From NCBI RefSeq assembly GCF_000295095.1, contig NZ_JH806634.1:1-32006 (forward strand): a stretch of 32,006 nucleotides of DNA. The letters are read 5' to 3'. Source of the stretch: Actinomyces timonensis DSM 23838 (GTDB lineage Bacteria > Actinomycetota > Actinomycetes > Actinomycetales > Actinomycetaceae). Under the pieces are notes generated by a model. It was not told the DNA's origin, made no database searches, and saw only the letters and a list, made by a program, of their open reading frames with translations. Each line of letters starts with the position of its first letter. The first letter of the stretch is position 1. Shown in pieces: positions 1-9,099 of the stretch. A program made the position numbers and the translations under genes.

Positions 1-366
1 ACGGGCGGGCCTATTGGACGCTTTGTGTTGGTTTGTTGAGGCCTGGTTTTCGTTGGTATCGCTGGGTTTCCTCGGGGTTCGAGTCAGTTCGCCCCCGGTT
101 CATTCCCAGGCATTCTGTGCTGGTCGGACACAGGGTTTCCGTTGCAATAGCGCGGTAAACCCGCTTCCCGAGTCACTGATCTCCTGGTGGGGACCCCGGA
201 CATATCGTGTTGCCCGGGCGGCGGGTTTTCGTGGCGATGGCGCCGGAATCGCCGCGGCGGAGTCAGGGGCTACGAGCCCAACCCGAGCCTGTCGATCCCA
301 CTTGCGCTGCCCGTGGGACGGGGCCCGCCGGCGCCGCGCGCGACACCCCTGCGCGGGATTCGCGCC
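1..366. other. Upstream non-coding region, no gene recognised
   Basis: I see no supportable gene here. The first ~200 bases are visibly less GC-rich than the rest of the window (runs of T and TTG), which fits intergenic DNA. Open frames crossing it have no family resemblance and run into the repeat array at 367-513. A short stretch near 75-90 resembles a tRNA T-loop (GGGTTCGAGTC) but has no pairing stem or acceptor, so it is not called as tRNA. Confidence 0.5.
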
Positions 367-513
367 GTTGTGGACGTGCCCGGGGGTTGCGAACGTGCCT
401 CAGGGTTGCCGACGCGCCCCGGGGGCACGTCCACAACCCCAACGCACGTCCACAACCCCGCCGCGCGTCCGCAACCCTCACGCGCGTCCACAAACCCGCC
501 GCGCGCCCACTTT
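367..513. repeat. 19-bp repeat array with mirror-symmetric (palindromic) layout
   Basis: Three units of the type GTTGYGGACGTGCC start at 367, 386 and 405. They are followed by units in the opposite orientation (CGCACGTCCACAAC type) starting at 424, 443, 462 and 481, with a decayed unit at 500. Every step is exactly 19 bp, and pairs 367/475, 386/456 and 405/437 all share the same centre at 421 (CCCCGGGGG). The array could fold into a hairpin with arms of about 54 bases or present repeated sites to a protein. It lies about 50 bp before the DUF2316-like gene. Function unknown. Confidence 0.85.
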
Positions 514-549
514 TGCCGTGGCCGCCGACGATCCCAGCGGCTGGCTCGC

Positions 550-555
550 TATGCT
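550..555 (+). promoter_or_regulatory. -10-like box for the DUF2316-like gene, probably leaderless
   Basis: TATGCT lies 6 nt before the ATG at 562, and there is no Shine-Dalgarno sequence between them. The spacing puts the expected transcription start at or near the A of the ATG. The same layout is seen before pmt, rsmI, metG and rsmA in this window. No convincing -35 was recognised. Confidence 0.5.
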
Positions 556-561
556 CCGCGC

Positions 562-894
562 ATGTCGATCGACGCCGCGCAGCGGGAGCAGACCTCCCTG
601 GAGCTCACCGCACTCGCTGAATCCCTCACCATCGACCGAGCCATCCTCGCTGCGCGCCTGGGCCTCGATCCCGTTCAGTTCGATGCGATCCTCGCCGTCG
701 ACCCGCGCGTCCACCCAGCCGAGGTATGGCGGCTGCGGGACTTCCTGACCGCCGTCGCCGACGCGACGGGAACCCCTGTCCCGGGCTTCACCGTTCTGCG
801 CGACGACATGCGCGCCCAGGCGATCCGCTGGTTCGGAGCCTGGGAGGTACCCAGCGCCGAGGGCCTCGCAGCGCCGTCGGGCCACACGTGCTGA
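562..894 (+). CDS. DUF2316-like small protein
   Basis: A 110-residue soluble protein of unknown biochemical role. By eye it resembles the DUF2316 family of Firmicutes and Actinobacteria: an N-terminal helical part with a TxxELTALAESLTID pattern, a segment like a small helix-turn-helix (AARLGLDPVQFDAILAVDP, about residues 30-48), then the characteristic stretch with VWRLRDFL and TPVPGFTVL (about 55-80). The length of about 100-110 residues fits the family. The HTH-like look suggests DNA binding, but that is inference. ATG 562 was chosen because the similarity starts there and a TATGCT box sits 6 nt upstream; the longer open frame to the left translates the repeat array and is low complexity. 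It stands alone, about 80 bp before the end of the convergent mannosyltransferase gene. Confidence 0.72.
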   Translation: MSIDAAQREQTSLELTALAESLTIDRAILAARLGLDPVQFDAILAVDPRVHPAEVWRLRDFLTAVADATGTPVPGFTVLRDDMRAQAIRWFGAWEVPSAEGLAAPSGHTC

Positions 895-974
895 CGGCGA
901 CGCCACACGTGGCGGCCGCGCCGGCAAGACTTCCCCTCGGAACAGTCCTGCGCGCCCCCGCGCGGCTCGCCGGC

Positions 975-2945
975 TCAGATCCAGCTCTGGAACCACATGT
1001 GCCAGTACCAGAAGTCGTAGCTGATCCGCTGGCCGGTCCACAGCGGCCACCACAGCAGCCCGAAGATCACCGCGAGGGCGACGACGACGCCCGTCGCCAC
1101 CAGCCCCTCATACCTCAACCGCCACCCGGCGACGCCGATCCATTCCCGTGTGAGGAAGCGCGGGCTGACGAGGCCCCGCCATCTGCCGAAGCCCAGGAAG
1201 CGGGCCACGACGCCCCGGGGCGCCGGCAGGCCGGGACCCGTCGCCCCAGCGATGACGGCGCGCTCCTCGTCCCTCGCCGCCGCGGACCCCGGCAGGGGCG
1301 GGATCATCCCTGACAGCGAGCCGAGCGCGAGAGCGAGCACCATGACGACGCAGGGCACGAAGGCCACGGTGTAGAAGGAGAAGATCGTTCGATCCGGGTA
1401 CTGGAACCACGGCAGGTAGAGGCCCACGTAGCCGATGAGCGGCACCCACATCCTCCAGTCGCGGCGCGCCACCGCCACCGTGATGACGACGGCGAGGGCG
1501 CCGATGCCGAACCACCACACCGGGATGTTCCCGATCGCGGAGATCGCCTCCACGCAGTGGCTCGAGCCGCAGGAGGAGCCAAGGTCCTCCTTGGCGGGGT
1601 AGTAGAAGAGGGTCGGGCGGGTCTGCGCCAGCCAGGAGATCGGCTTCGACATGTACGGGTGCGTGCTGTCCAGCCCCACGTGGAAGCGGTACATCTGGAT
1701 GTGGTAGTCGAGGAGGCTGTTGAGGGAATCCGGCATCCAGGACCGGGGAAGCGTCTGGCCGGTCGCGCGCCGCTGCGCGGCCCACTCGTGGTTGAAGGCC
1801 TTCGAATGGGCGAACCAGGAGAACCAGCCGGCCACGTACACGACGAGCGCGGTCGGCACCAGGTAGAGGAAGTCCTGCAGTCCCCTGCCGAGGAATCCAG
1901 CGGTGTGCCACGAGCGCGCCCCCACCGCGCGCAGCGCGCAGACATCCCACACCACGACCATGACCCCGACCGCCGCCAGCAGGTAGAGGCCGGACCACTT
2001 GATCGAGCAGGTCAGGCCCAGGCTGATCGCCGTCGCCAGGAGCCACGGCCGCCACAGCAGCAGGGGAGCGGCGCTGCCCGCGGGCCGATCGGCGAGGCCC
2101 CTGGCCAGGCGCTCGCGCATCCACTGCCGGTCCCGGACGAGGCAGTACAGGGCGCAACTCGCGAACAGGCCGATGAAGTTGTCGAGGAGGGCGATCCGGG
2201 ACTCGGTGATCCCAATGCCGTCGATGGCCAGGAAGAAGCCCGCCAGACCGGCCAGGAGCGGTGAGTGCACGAGGCGCATCATGATCCGCGTGACCAGGAG
2301 GACCGTGAGAACACCGGCCAACGCCGGCATGAACCGCCAGCCGAAGGAATTGACGCCGAAGATCTCCATGCCGGAGCCGATGAGCCACTTCCCCAGCTCG
2401 GGATGGACGACGTACTCGGGCTTCGTCGTCAGCGCATGAGCGACGTCGCCCGTGGCGAAGAGCGAATCGGCGCCCTCTTTCCACTCGGCCTCGTAGCCCA
2501 CGTGCCAGAGGGCGTAGCCCTCCTTGACGTAGTAGATCTCGTCGAACATGAGGCCCCGCGGGTGGGACAACCCGACGAAGCGCGTGATCGCCGCCAGCAC
2601 GGTGACGATCGCGGTAACGATCCAGCCGTTGATCCGCAGGGACGCGGCGAGCGCCCATGCGGTGGGGCGAAGCCCGAGGCGGGCCCGCAGACCGTCCTGA
2701 GAGCGATCCTCCATGAGCGGGGCCGCCGCCGGGGCCGCCGCCGCAGGTACTGCTGCGGGGGTCGGCTGCTCGGCAGGCATGGGGACAGCCCGGTCGCCGG
2801 CCATCCAGTGCGCCAGTTCCTCCTGGGGCGAGGCGTCCCTCCCGCTAGGAGCGCTCATCGAGGGAGCCGTCGCGTCAGCGCCTCTCGGCGACGACGGGAC
2901 TGCGACCTCAGGGGCGTCGGGATTGTCATGCCTGTTATCAGTCAC
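975..2945 (-). CDS. pmt: Dolichyl-phosphate-mannose-type protein O-mannosyltransferase (GT39)
   Basis: A polytopic membrane enzyme that transfers mannose from polyprenyl-phosphate-mannose to Ser/Thr of secreted proteins during Sec export (known for Rv1002c and Corynebacterium Pmt). 656 residues. Residues 1-80 are a cytosolic Ala/Pro-rich low-complexity tail, followed by the PMT core. The acidic catalytic pair is visible as D135-E136 in [15 protein letters not shown], and the loop motif HPELGKW begins at H181. Many hydrophobic segments follow, and the C-terminal four-TM part contains [13 protein letters not shown] and ends in WHMWFQSWI, typical of actinobacterial Pmt. The start is GTG at 2945; a TAGACT box sits 6 nt upstream, suggesting a leaderless message. 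It is divergent from rsmI, as in mycobacteria. Likely clients include the Ala/Ser/Thr/Pro-rich secreted proteins of this window, such as the G5 proteins and the giant Ig/FN3 protein (inference). Confidence 0.93.
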   Translation of the reverse strand: MTDNRHDNPDAPEVAVPSSPRGADATAPSMSAPSGRDASPQEELAHWMAGDRAVPMPAEQPTPAAVPAAAAPAAAPLMEDRSQDGLRARLGLRPTAWALAASLRINGWIVTAIVTVLAAITRFVGLSHPRGLMFDEIYYVKEGYALWHVGYEAEWKEGADSLFATGDVAHALTTKPEYVVHPELGKWLIGSGMEIFGVNSFGWRFMPALAGVLTVLLVTRIMMRLVHSPLLAGLAGFFLAIDGIGITESRIALLDNFIGLFASCALYCLVRDRQWMRERLARGLADRPAGSAAPLLLWRPWLLATAISLGLTCSIKWSGLYLLAAVGVMVVVWDVCALRAVGARSWHTAGFLGRGLQDFLYLVPTALVVYVAGWFSWFAHSKAFNHEWAAQRRATGQTLPRSWMPDSLNSLLDYHIQMYRFHVGLDSTHPYMSKPISWLAQTRPTLFYYPAKEDLGSSCGSSHCVEAISAIGNIPVWWFGIGALAVVITVAVARRDWRMWVPLIGYVGLYLPWFQYPDRTIFSFYTVAFVPCVVMVLALALGSLSGMIPPLPGSAAARDEERAVIAGATGPGLPAPRGVVARFLGFGRWRGLVSPRFLTREWIGVAGWRLRYEGLVATGVVVALAVIFGLLWWPLWTGQRISYDFWYWHMWFQSWI

Positions 2946-2951
2946 CGGGCG

Positions 2952-2957
2952 AGTCTA
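2952..2957 (-). promoter_or_regulatory. -10-like box for pmt, probably leaderless
   Basis: On the minus strand TAGACT is followed by 6 nt and then the GTG start of the mannosyltransferase. No ribosome-binding sequence fits between them. It lies in the 35-bp divergent gap, only 11 bp from the rsmI -10-like box, so both promoters would place their -35 regions inside or next to the opposite gene. Confidence 0.45.
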
Positions 2958-2968
2958 AGGGGGAGCGC

Positions 2969-2974
2969 CATACT
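2969..2974 (+). promoter_or_regulatory. -10-like box for rsmI, probably leaderless
   Basis: CATACT followed by GGGCCC and then the ATG at 2981. The arrangement matches that of metG and rsmA, which also have GGGCCC directly before the ATG. No Shine-Dalgarno sequence is present. The call rests on position and on repetition of the pattern; the hexamer itself is weak. Confidence 0.42.
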
Positions 2975-2980
2975 GGGCCC

Positions 2981-3937
2981 ATGAGCGACGTCACCGCGCC
3001 CCCGGGCGCCCACGAGACCGAGCACGAGCCCGACGCGCATGGCATGGGCGGTGGCCCCGGAGAGGACAGCGCGCCCGATCCCGCTCTTCCGGGCTCTGCC
3101 GGCCCTCGGCCCGGTGAGATCCTCCTTGCCGCCACGCCCATCGGGAATGTCGGCGATGCCTCCGCACGGCTGCGCCTCGCGCTGGAGAGAGCGGACATCG
3201 TCGCGGCGGAGGACACCCGGCGCGCGCGGGCCCTCGCCCAGCGGCTCGGCCTGCGCATCGGCGGCAGGACGCTCGCCTACCACGAGCACAACGAGGCCCA
3301 GCGCACCAGCGAGCTCATCGAGGCCGCCCAGTCCGGTCAGAGCGTCGTCATGGTCTCCGACGCCGGGATGCCGTCCGTCTCCGACCCCGGCTATCGGCTC
3401 GTCGTGGCCGCCGCCGAGGCGGGCGTGCCCGTGAGCGCGGCCCCCGGGCCCTCGGCGGTCCTCACCGCACTGGCCGTCTCAGGCCTGGCCTCCGACCGCT
3501 TCTGCTTCGAGGGATTCCTGCCCCGCAAACCGGGGGAGCGGGGCCGGGCCCTGACCGAGCTCGCCGACGAGCGGCGCACCATGGTCCTCTTCGAGTCCCC
3601 GCGCCGCGTCCACGCGACCCTCCAGGCGATGGTCGAGGCCCTCGGCCCCGAGCGTCCCGCCGCCCTGTGCAGGGAGCTCACCAAGACCCATGAGGAGGTG
3701 CGCCGGGGCACGCTCGCCGAGCTCGCCGCCTCCACAGCTGGTGAGGTGCTCGGGGAGATCGTGCTCGTCGTCGCCGGGGCCCCGCGGCGCGCCGCCGACC
3801 CGGATGAGGCGGCCGCAGCGGCACTGGCCCTGGCCGACGGCGGCATGCGCCTCAAGGAGGCCGCGGCCCAGGCGGCGCGCGAGAGCGGGCTGCGGCCCAA
3901 CGAGGTCTACCGACGAGCCCTGGACCTCCGGCGATAG
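2981..3937 (+). CDS. rsmI: 16S rRNA (cytidine1402-2'-O)-methyltransferase RsmI
   Basis: Uses S-adenosylmethionine to 2'-O-methylate C1402 of 16S rRNA, tuning decoding at the P site. 318 residues, with a disordered N-terminal extension of about 43 residues before the tetrapyrrole-methylase fold. Family motifs are clear: [15 protein letters not shown], then [11 protein letters not shown], then YHEHNE, then the glycine/serine loop [16 protein letters not shown], then [15 protein letters not shown] and FEGFLPRK, and the C-terminal [11 protein letters not shown] and [14 protein letters not shown]. The tail (about 270-318) has the helical [22 protein letters not shown] segment seen in RsmI. ATG 2981 directly follows a promoter-like box; an internal start nearer the core cannot be excluded. 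Monocistronic, divergent from pmt and convergent with the next gene. Confidence 0.95.
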   Translation: MSDVTAPPGAHETEHEPDAHGMGGGPGEDSAPDPALPGSAGPRPGEILLAATPIGNVGDASARLRLALERADIVAAEDTRRARALAQRLGLRIGGRTLAYHEHNEAQRTSELIEAAQSGQSVVMVSDAGMPSVSDPGYRLVVAAAEAGVPVSAAPGPSAVLTALAVSGLASDRFCFEGFLPRKPGERGRALTELADERRTMVLFESPRRVHATLQAMVEALGPERPAALCRELTKTHEEVRRGTLAELAASTAGEVLGEIVLVVAGAPRRAADPDEAAAAALALADGGMRLKEAAAQAARESGLRPNEVYRRALDLRR

Positions 3938-4036
3938 CCACGCCATCGAGTCGCTCCCTCATGCCGGTCCACCTGCAGTCGATGGAGTCATCGCCCGAGG
4001 CGGGTGACGGCGCGATGCCTTGCCCAAGGCTGAGGG

Positions 4037-4059
4037 GAGAGCCCGCCCGGGCGCCTCTC
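4037..4059. terminator. Possible bidirectional hairpin between convergent genes
   Basis: GAGAG and CTCTC flank the self-complementary core CGCCCGGGCG (4044-4053), giving a GC-rich hairpin immediately after the stop codon of the minus-strand gene and about 100 bp after rsmI. A second small hairpin (GGCGGT / ACCGCC, 4061-4075) overlaps the last codons of the minus-strand gene. There is no T-run, so factor-independent termination is uncertain. The rest of 3938-4036 shows nothing else. Confidence 0.35.
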
Positions 4060-4774
4060 AGGCGGTCATACCGCCCGGCGCCTGCGAGTCGAGGAAGGCC
4101 TGGGCCTTCCGGTTCGACGACCTGCGCTTGACCGCCCAGACGATCCCGATGATGAGCACGATCGTTCCCGCGCCGCCGAGGAACAGGGAGCCGAGGAACG
4201 CGCCCGCCCCCGTGACGATGCCGGAGACCGACGCCGCATCGCCCAGGGCGAGGGCTCTCGCGCTGCTGTGGCAGTCGAAGGTGTACTCGCCTGAGGCGCT
4301 GGGGGTCAGGGTGAGCAGTTCGGACTTGTCATTGACGGTCACATCGCCCGTGACCGAGCCCTCCTCGATCGTGCCGGGGCCGGTGTAGTCGCAATTCGCG
4401 TAGCCGTCGCCGAACAGCCCGTACTCCTTGCCGCCCTCCAGAGTGACGGTGGTGGTCCCATTGGAGTCCAGGGGCTGCAGGGATGTCGCGTTGAGGAAGG
4501 CGCCGATGGTGAGGGCGATGCCGACGATGGCCAGGACCATCATGGTCACTCCGGAGGCCAGGAGGATCCAGGGCGCTTTCATGCTCTTGACCACCGGGGG
4601 GAGCCCCGGCATCCCGTACCTGGGCGCCGCGCCCGGGTAGCCGGCCTGGTAACCGGCCTGGTACGCGCCATAAGGCGCTCCCACCCCGGCCTCCAAGGGC
4701 TGTTCCGCCGGGCTCGAGGGCGCGGAGAAGGGATCGGAGGTCCCAGAGGGGCCGCTCGAGGGGGACTGGGACAT
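4058..4774 (-). CDS. Small two-TM membrane protein, Gly/Tyr/Pro-rich N-terminus, unknown function
   Basis: 238 residues and not assigned to a known family. Residues 1-65 are a cytosolic Ser/Pro/Gly/Tyr-rich tail with repeated AGYQAGYPG-like units. A first TM segment lies at about 68-95 ([23 protein letters not shown]). An external domain of about 90 residues follows, with two cysteines (in [10 protein letters not shown] and TFDCHSS) that could form a disulfide. A second TM segment ([22 protein letters not shown]) leads into a basic cytosolic tail KRRSSNRK. Such Pro/Gly-rich two-TM proteins are common in actinobacteria and often undefined. ATG 4774 has a GAGAGG ribosome site 6 nt upstream. It is divergent from metG across 147 bp and convergent with rsmI. 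Confidence 0.75.
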   Translation of the reverse strand: MSQSPSSGPSGTSDPFSAPSSPAEQPLEAGVGAPYGAYQAGYQAGYPGAAPRYGMPGLPPVVKSMKAPWILLASGVTMMVLAIVGIALTIGAFLNATSLQPLDSNGTTTVTLEGGKEYGLFGDGYANCDYTGPGTIEEGSVTGDVTVNDKSELLTLTPSASGEYTFDCHSSARALALGDAASVSGIVTGAGAFLGSLFLGGAGTIVLIIGIVWAVKRRSSNRKAQAFLDSQAPGGMTA

Positions 4775-4908
4775 GGCTGCCTCTCATCCGTCGCAAGATC
4801 GCCCTGCGGGTCCCCACCGGATGATTGGATGCCATCGCCAGCGGGAACAGCATGGGCCGGGCGCGCTGGGCCCTGCGCCCACCATACGGCGCCCCGCCCG
4901 CGAGCGGA

Positions 4909-4914
4909 TAGGCT
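4909..4914 (+). promoter_or_regulatory. -10-like box TAGGCT for metG, probably leaderless
   Basis: TAGGCT followed by TGGGCCC and the ATG at 4922, a gap of 7 nt. It is almost identical to the rsmA upstream sequence (TAGGCT then GGGGCCC and ATG). No Shine-Dalgarno sequence is present. The -35 is not recognisable. Confidence 0.5.
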
Positions 4915-4921
4915 TGGGCCC

Positions 4922-6781
4922 ATGAGCCACATCCTGTCCGCCGTCGCCTGGCCCTACGCCAACGGCCCCCGCCACATCGGCCACGTCGCCGGTTTCGGTG
5001 TCCCCTCCGACGTCTTCTCCCGCTACATGCGCATGGCCGGGCATGACGTCCTCATGGTCTCGGGCACCGACGAGCACGGCACCCCCATCCTCGTGGCCGC
5101 CGATGCCGAGGGCGTCAGCGCCCGCGAGCTCGCCGACCGCAACAATCGGCTCATCGTCGAGGACCTCGTGGCTCTCGGCCTGTCCTACGACCTCTTCACC
5201 CGCACGACGGCCGGCAACCACTACCGGGTGGTCCAGGAGATGTTCCGCACCGTGCGGGACAACGGCTACATGGTCGAGCAGGTCACCCGCTCCGCCATCT
5301 CGCCGTCGACCGGCCGCACCCTGCCCGACCGCTACATCGAGGGCACCTGCCCGATCTGCGGCACCGACGGCGCCCGCGGCGACCAGTGCGACACCTGCGG
5401 CAACCAGCTCGACCCCACCGACCTCATCAACCCGCACTCGCGGATCAACGGCGAGACCCCCGAGTTCATCGACTCCACCCACTACTTCCTCGACCTGCCC
5501 GCCCTGGCCGAGGCCCTGGGCGCCTGGCTCGACGAGCGCGAGGCCTCGGGCACCTGGCGTCCCAACGTCATCCGCTTCTCCAAGAACATCCTCGCCGAGA
5601 TCCGCCCCCGCGCCATGACGCGCGACATCGACTGGGGCATCCCCGTGCCCGGCTGGGAGGACCAGCCCTCCAAGCGCCTCTACGTCTGGTTCGACGCCGT
5701 CATCGGGTACCTGTCCGCCTCCATCGAATGGGCGCGCCGCAGCGGAGACCCCGAGGCCTGGAAGCAGTGGTGGACCGACCCCGAGGCCCTGTCCTACTAC
5801 TTCATGGGCAAGGACAACATCGTCTTCCACTCCCAGATCTGGCCCGCCGAGCTGCTCGGCTACAACGGCCAGGGCAGTCGCGCCGGCGAGCCCGGCGTCG
5901 GCCCCGGGGGGCTGGGAACGCTCAACCTGCCCACCGAGGTCGTCTCCAGCGAGTTCCTCACCATGGAGGGCAAGAAGTTCTCCTCCTCCCACGGCATCGT
6001 CATCTACGTGCGCGACTTCCTGGAGCGCTACCAGGCCGACGCCCTGCGCTACTTCATCTGCGCCGCCGGTCCCGAGACCGCCGACGCCGACTTCACCTGG
6101 GCCGAGTTCGTGCGCCGCACCAACTCCGAGCTCGTCGCCGGCTGGGGCAACCTCGTCAACCGCACAGCCACCATGATCCACAAGCGCTTCGGCGCCATCC
6201 CCGCCCCCGCCGAGCGCGCCGAGGAGGACACCGCCCTCCTGGATGCCATCGAGGCCGGATTCGACGCCGTCGGCGCCCTCCTCAGCGCCCACCGGCAGAA
6301 GGCCGCCCTGGCCGAGGCCATGCGCCTCGTGGGGGAGGCGAACAAGTACATCGCCGACACCCAGCCCTTCAAGCTCAAGGGCGAGGACGAGGCCACCCAG
6401 GCGCGGCTCGCCACCATCCTGCACACCCTCGCCCAGGCCGTGGCCGACCTCAACCTCATGCTCTCGCCCTTCCTGCCCCACGCCGCCAACGACATCGACC
6501 GCGTCCTCGGCGGGGCCGGGCGGATCGCCCCCATGCCGCGCATCGAGGAGGTCGGCGAGCTCGACCCCGAGGTCCTTCCCGACGCCTTCGACGGGCGCGA
6601 CAGCTACCCCATCATCACCGGCGACTACACCGGCGCGCCGGCCTGGGGGAGGCGCGAGGTCGTCGTCGGCACCCCCATCGCCAAGCCCGCCCCCGTGTTC
6701 ACCAAGCTCGATGAGTCGATCGTCGAGGAGGAACTGGCCCGCTACGCCGACGCCGCCCCCGACGACGTCACCGGGGCATGA
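4922..6781 (+). CDS. metG: Methionyl-tRNA synthetase
   Basis: Class I synthetase charging tRNA-Met and initiator tRNA with methionine in the cytosol. 619 residues. The HIGH motif is H18-I-G-H21 in [10 protein letters not shown]. The connective-peptide zinc knuckle has four cysteines: C143-P-I-C146 and C156-D-T-C159. The second ATP motif appears as K352-F-S-S-S356 in place of KMSKS, a variant I know from actinobacterial MetRS and not a defect. The anticodon-binding helical domain follows (about 390-540; [20 protein letters not shown]). No C-terminal EMAP-like tRNA-binding domain is present. ATG 4922 was chosen because the family begins at [14 protein letters not shown] and a TAGGCT box precedes it. 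The last codons overlap tatD (ATGA), so the two are translationally coupled. Confidence 0.97.
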   Translation: MSHILSAVAWPYANGPRHIGHVAGFGVPSDVFSRYMRMAGHDVLMVSGTDEHGTPILVAADAEGVSARELADRNNRLIVEDLVALGLSYDLFTRTTAGNHYRVVQEMFRTVRDNGYMVEQVTRSAISPSTGRTLPDRYIEGTCPICGTDGARGDQCDTCGNQLDPTDLINPHSRINGETPEFIDSTHYFLDLPALAEALGAWLDEREASGTWRPNVIRFSKNILAEIRPRAMTRDIDWGIPVPGWEDQPSKRLYVWFDAVIGYLSASIEWARRSGDPEAWKQWWTDPEALSYYFMGKDNIVFHSQIWPAELLGYNGQGSRAGEPGVGPGGLGTLNLPTEVVSSEFLTMEGKKFSSSHGIVIYVRDFLERYQADALRYFICAAGPETADADFTWAEFVRRTNSELVAGWGNLVNRTATMIHKRFGAIPAPAERAEEDTALLDAIEAGFDAVGALLSAHRQKAALAEAMRLVGEANKYIADTQPFKLKGEDEATQARLATILHTLAQAVADLNLMLSPFLPHAANDIDRVLGGAGRIAPMPRIEEVGELDPEVLPDAFDGRDSYPIITGDYTGAPAWGRREVVVGTPIAKPAPVFTKLDESIVEEELARYADAAPDDVTGA

Positions 6782-7737
6782 GCCGCAGGCGCCGCGCCCC
6801 CGGAGAGCGGTCCTGGCCGCCCGCCGACGCCGTCGTGCCCCTGGCCGCGCCCGTCACCGACAACCACACGCACCTGCCGGTGCCCGGGCTGCCGCCGAGC
6901 GGGCCCGGGGCCGAGGCGCCGCTCGGCGCGGCCGAGCTCGTGGAGCGGGCCGCGGCGCGCGGGATCCGCCGCATCATCACGTCGGCCTGCGAGGCCCCCA
7001 CATGGGAGGGATCGCTGGCCCTGGCCCGCGAGCTGCCGGGGGTGCGCGTGGCGCTGGCCATCCACCCCAACGAGGCCGTCCTCCACGCCGGGGTGCGAGA
7101 GATGGGCCCCGATGGCCTGGAGCCGCGCGCCGAGGAGCACCATGACGAGCCCCTCGACGAGGCCATGAGCCGCCTCGAGGCGCTTATCCGAGGGGCGGGA
7201 GACGCCGTCGTCGCCGTGGGGGAGACCGGCATGGACCTCTTCCGCACCGGCGAGCGCGGGGCCGCCGTCCAGCGCGAGGCCTTCCGCGCCCATATCGCCC
7301 TGGCCAAGGAGCTCGGCCTGCCACTGCAGATCCATGACCGCGAGGCCCACGAGGCCTGCGCCGAGGTCCTCCTGGCCGACGGCGCCCCCGAGCGCACGGT
7401 GCTCCATTGCTTCAGCGGCGGGCAGGCCCTCGCCCAGGCCTGCGCCGAGCACCACTGGTACGCCTCCATCGCGGGCCCCCTCACCTACCCCTCCAACGGG
7501 GCGCTGCGCGACGCCGTCGCCACCATTCCCGAAGAGCTCCTGCTCGTGGAGACCGACGCCCCCTACCTGCCGCCCAAGGCCTGGCGCGGGCGCCCCAACG
7601 CGAGCTACCTCATGGGGGACACCGTCCGCTTCCTCGCCGAGCAGCGGGGCCTGGACGAGCGCGCCATGTGCGAGCGCCTCGAGGCCACGACCACGGAGGT
7701 CTACGGGGACTGGCCCGCCGCCGACGCCCCGCGCTGA
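6778..7737 (+). CDS. tatD: TatD-family metal-dependent hydrolase (putative DNase)
   Basis: A TIM-barrel two-metal hydrolase; TatD proteins are 3'-5' DNases involved in DNA processing, though this actinobacterial branch is not well characterised. 319 residues. Metal ligands are in place: H30-T-H32 in [12 protein letters not shown]149 in [10 protein letters not shown]186 in [10 protein letters not shown]210 in LHCFSGG and D260 in [10 protein letters not shown]. An insert at about 95-130 with [12 protein letters not shown] is typical of the actinobacterial members. The ATG overlaps the metG stop by four bases. The metG-tatD-rpf order is the standard one in actinobacteria. No hairpin of note follows; the 164 bp to the next gene carry its promoter. 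Confidence 0.93.
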   Translation: MSRRRRAPGERSWPPADAVVPLAAPVTDNHTHLPVPGLPPSGPGAEAPLGAAELVERAAARGIRRIITSACEAPTWEGSLALARELPGVRVALAIHPNEAVLHAGVREMGPDGLEPRAEEHHDEPLDEAMSRLEALIRGAGDAVVAVGETGMDLFRTGERGAAVQREAFRAHIALAKELGLPLQIHDREAHEACAEVLLADGAPERTVLHCFSGGQALAQACAEHHWYASIAGPLTYPSNGALRDAVATIPEELLLVETDAPYLPPKAWRGRPNASYLMGDTVRFLAEQRGLDERAMCERLEATTTEVYGDWPAADAPR

Positions 7738-7837
7738 GGCGAACCCCAGGCCAGGGCGTGTCAAGGCGCATGCGTGCAAAATACGAGGCCCGTGATTGAA
7801 CGATCAGGTCGCGGTGAGGGCGATGTGATGCGCGGCA

Positions 7838-7867
7838 TTGCCTATGAGACGGGGTGTCGGCTAGCGT
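7838..7867 (+). promoter_or_regulatory. Promoter of the first G5 muralytic gene
   Basis: TTGCCT (7838-7843) and TAGCGT (7862-7867), 18 bp apart. TAGCGTGA at 7862 lies 40 bp before the GTG start and is shared at the same distance by the next two paralogues. An AGGAAG ribosome site (7888-7893) lies 8 nt before the GTG. Confidence 0.55.
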
Positions 7868-7901
7868 GAGGCTCACTCCCGAGTGATAGGAAGTCAATAC
7901 C

Positions 7902-8843
7902 GTGGGTCGTCACTCCGACAGCAGTTCCCTGAGCACCACTTTCACCGAGCTCGGGGCGCTCGCCGCCCGTTCCCTGACCGCGGATCGCAGCGCGGGCCAC
8001 GGCCGCCGTCGCGCCGAGGGCCCTGCGCGCACCTCGGTGGCGCCCGTCATGATGAGGGCCGGTGGCGTCGCCACCGCGCTGTCCATCGCCGTCTCCGGAA
8101 GCGCCTGGGCCGCCGTCAACGCCCACGAGGGCGCGGGGGATGACTCCGGCTCGCCCGCGATGGCCGCCCTCGGCTCCACTGTCAGCGACGAGGCCTCCTC
8201 CCAGGACTCCTCCGCCAGCGCCTCCACAAGCGAGGCGAGTGGCACCGTCACCGCGACGGGCGCCGAGACCATCTCCACCCTCACCGAGGACGTCGCCGAC
8301 CCGCACACCTCCTCGGAGAAGGAGAGCACCAGCCTCGCCGCCGGTGAGAAGAAGCTCGAGACCGCTGGCGTCGACGGCGTCACCCGCGTCACCTACCGGG
8401 TTGTCAGCGTCGACGGCGCCGAGGTCTCCCGCGAGGTCGTCTCCAGCGTCGTCGTCACCAAGCGCGTCGACGAGGTCGTCGTCGTCGGCAAGGGCACGCC
8501 CCAGGACGTCGCCATCGCCCAGGCCGGCGACGGCAAGACGAAGGCCTCCGCCCAGGCGATCGGCAAGGCCATGCTGTCCTCCTACGGCTGGGGCGAGGAC
8601 CAGTACAGCTGCCTGGACAGCCTGTGGACCCGCGAGTCCCAGTGGGACTTCAGTGCGGTCAACCCCTCCTCGGGCGCCTACGGCATCGCGCAGGCCCTGC
8701 CCGGGGACAAGATGGCCTCCACGGGCGCCGACTGGCAGACCAACCCCACCACCCAGATCAAGTGGGGCCTGGGCTACATCAAGGAGCGCTACGGCAACCC
8801 CTGCGCCGCCTGGGCCCACTCCGAGGCCACCAACTGGTACTGA
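7902..8843 (+). CDS. Secreted G5-domain muralytic protein, SLT/APF-like (Rpf paralogue 1)
   Basis: Predicted wall-acting lytic transglycosylase. 313 residues. An N-terminal basic segment of about 50 residues precedes the hydrophobic export segment GGVATALSIAVSGSAWAA (about 53-70). A Ser/Ala/Thr-rich linker follows, then a G5 domain (about 130-200, with GEKKLETAGVDGVTRVTYRV and KRVDEVVVVG). The C-terminal catalytic part (about 222-313) has WTRESQW with the likely catalytic E245, NPSSGAYGIAQALPG and IKWGLGYIKERYG. Two cysteines (YSCL and NPCAAW) probably pair. This end resembles the aggregation-promoting-factor/SLT type and differs from a classic Rpf domain. GTG 7902 fits the ribosome site and promoter; ATG 8049 or 8052 would give a shorter, conventional signal peptide. 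First of three tandem paralogues, at the position of rpfB in Mycobacterium. Confidence 0.88.
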   Translation: MGRHSDSSSLSTTFTELGALAARSLTADRSAGHGRRRAEGPARTSVAPVMMRAGGVATALSIAVSGSAWAAVNAHEGAGDDSGSPAMAALGSTVSDEASSQDSSASASTSEASGTVTATGAETISTLTEDVADPHTSSEKESTSLAAGEKKLETAGVDGVTRVTYRVVSVDGAEVSREVVSSVVVTKRVDEVVVVGKGTPQDVAIAQAGDGKTKASAQAIGKAMLSSYGWGEDQYSCLDSLWTRESQWDFSAVNPSSGAYGIAQALPGDKMASTGADWQTNPTTQIKWGLGYIKERYGNPCAAWAHSEATNWY

Positions 8844-9099
8844 GCCGACTGCCAACTGCCAGGCAGTTGCCTGGAAATTGCGCGGCGCCGGACCCTGCGG
8901 GTCGGCGCCGCGTCGCGCTGCGCGGTGGCGCGCTGCGCGCGTGGCCCGCGGGTAGCTCGCGCGTTGCCCGTGGGGGCCCCGTGCCTGGCCAGCGTCTGGC
9001 CCGCGATGTTGCGATTGAGTGTGGATCGCCGCGACCGCTCGTGGCTGAAGGGCCTCTGACCTGGCGCTCCGCCGTCGTGGCGCCCTGCATGTGACTGGC
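8844..9099 (+). other. Intergenic stretch between G5 genes 1 and 2
   Basis: No gene is supported. It contains a short inverted repeat AACTGCC / GGCAGTT (8854-8868), the large hairpin at 8881-8911, and then GC-rich DNA with alternating GCGC-type runs. The promoter of the second G5 gene begins at about 9091. Confidence 0.5.
8881..8911 (+). terminator. Strong GC hairpin after G5 gene 1
   Basis: GCGGCGCCGGACCC (8882-8895) pairs with GGGTCGGCGCCGC (8899-8911) around a 3-nt loop with one bulged G. It starts 38 bp after the stop codon. No T-run follows, so this is either a hairpin terminator of the GC-rich actinobacterial kind or an mRNA-stabilising structure. Confidence 0.5.

Noticed and set aside
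60-100. tRNA-like fragment (GGGTTCGAGTC)
   Set aside because: No complementary T-stem, anticodon arm or acceptor stem could be built around it.
367-513. CRISPR array
   Set aside because: Units are 19 bp directly abutting, with orientation reversal at the centre and no unique spacers; no cas genes nearby.
4829-4921. Upstream extension of metG by 31 codons
   Set aside because: The extension is not part of the family, crosses the promoter-like box and is Arg/Ala/Pro-rich; ATG 4922 matches the conserved N-terminus.
5972-5986. Defective KMSKS motif (KFSSS) in MetRS
   Set aside because: This variant is usual in actinobacterial MetRS; the other catalytic motifs and the zinc knuckle are intact.
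7738-7901. c-di-AMP (ydaO) riboswitch before the first G5/Rpf gene
   Set aside because: These riboswitches occur before actinobacterial rpf genes, but the conserved core sequences are not visible and the shared promoter leaves a leader of only about 30 nt.
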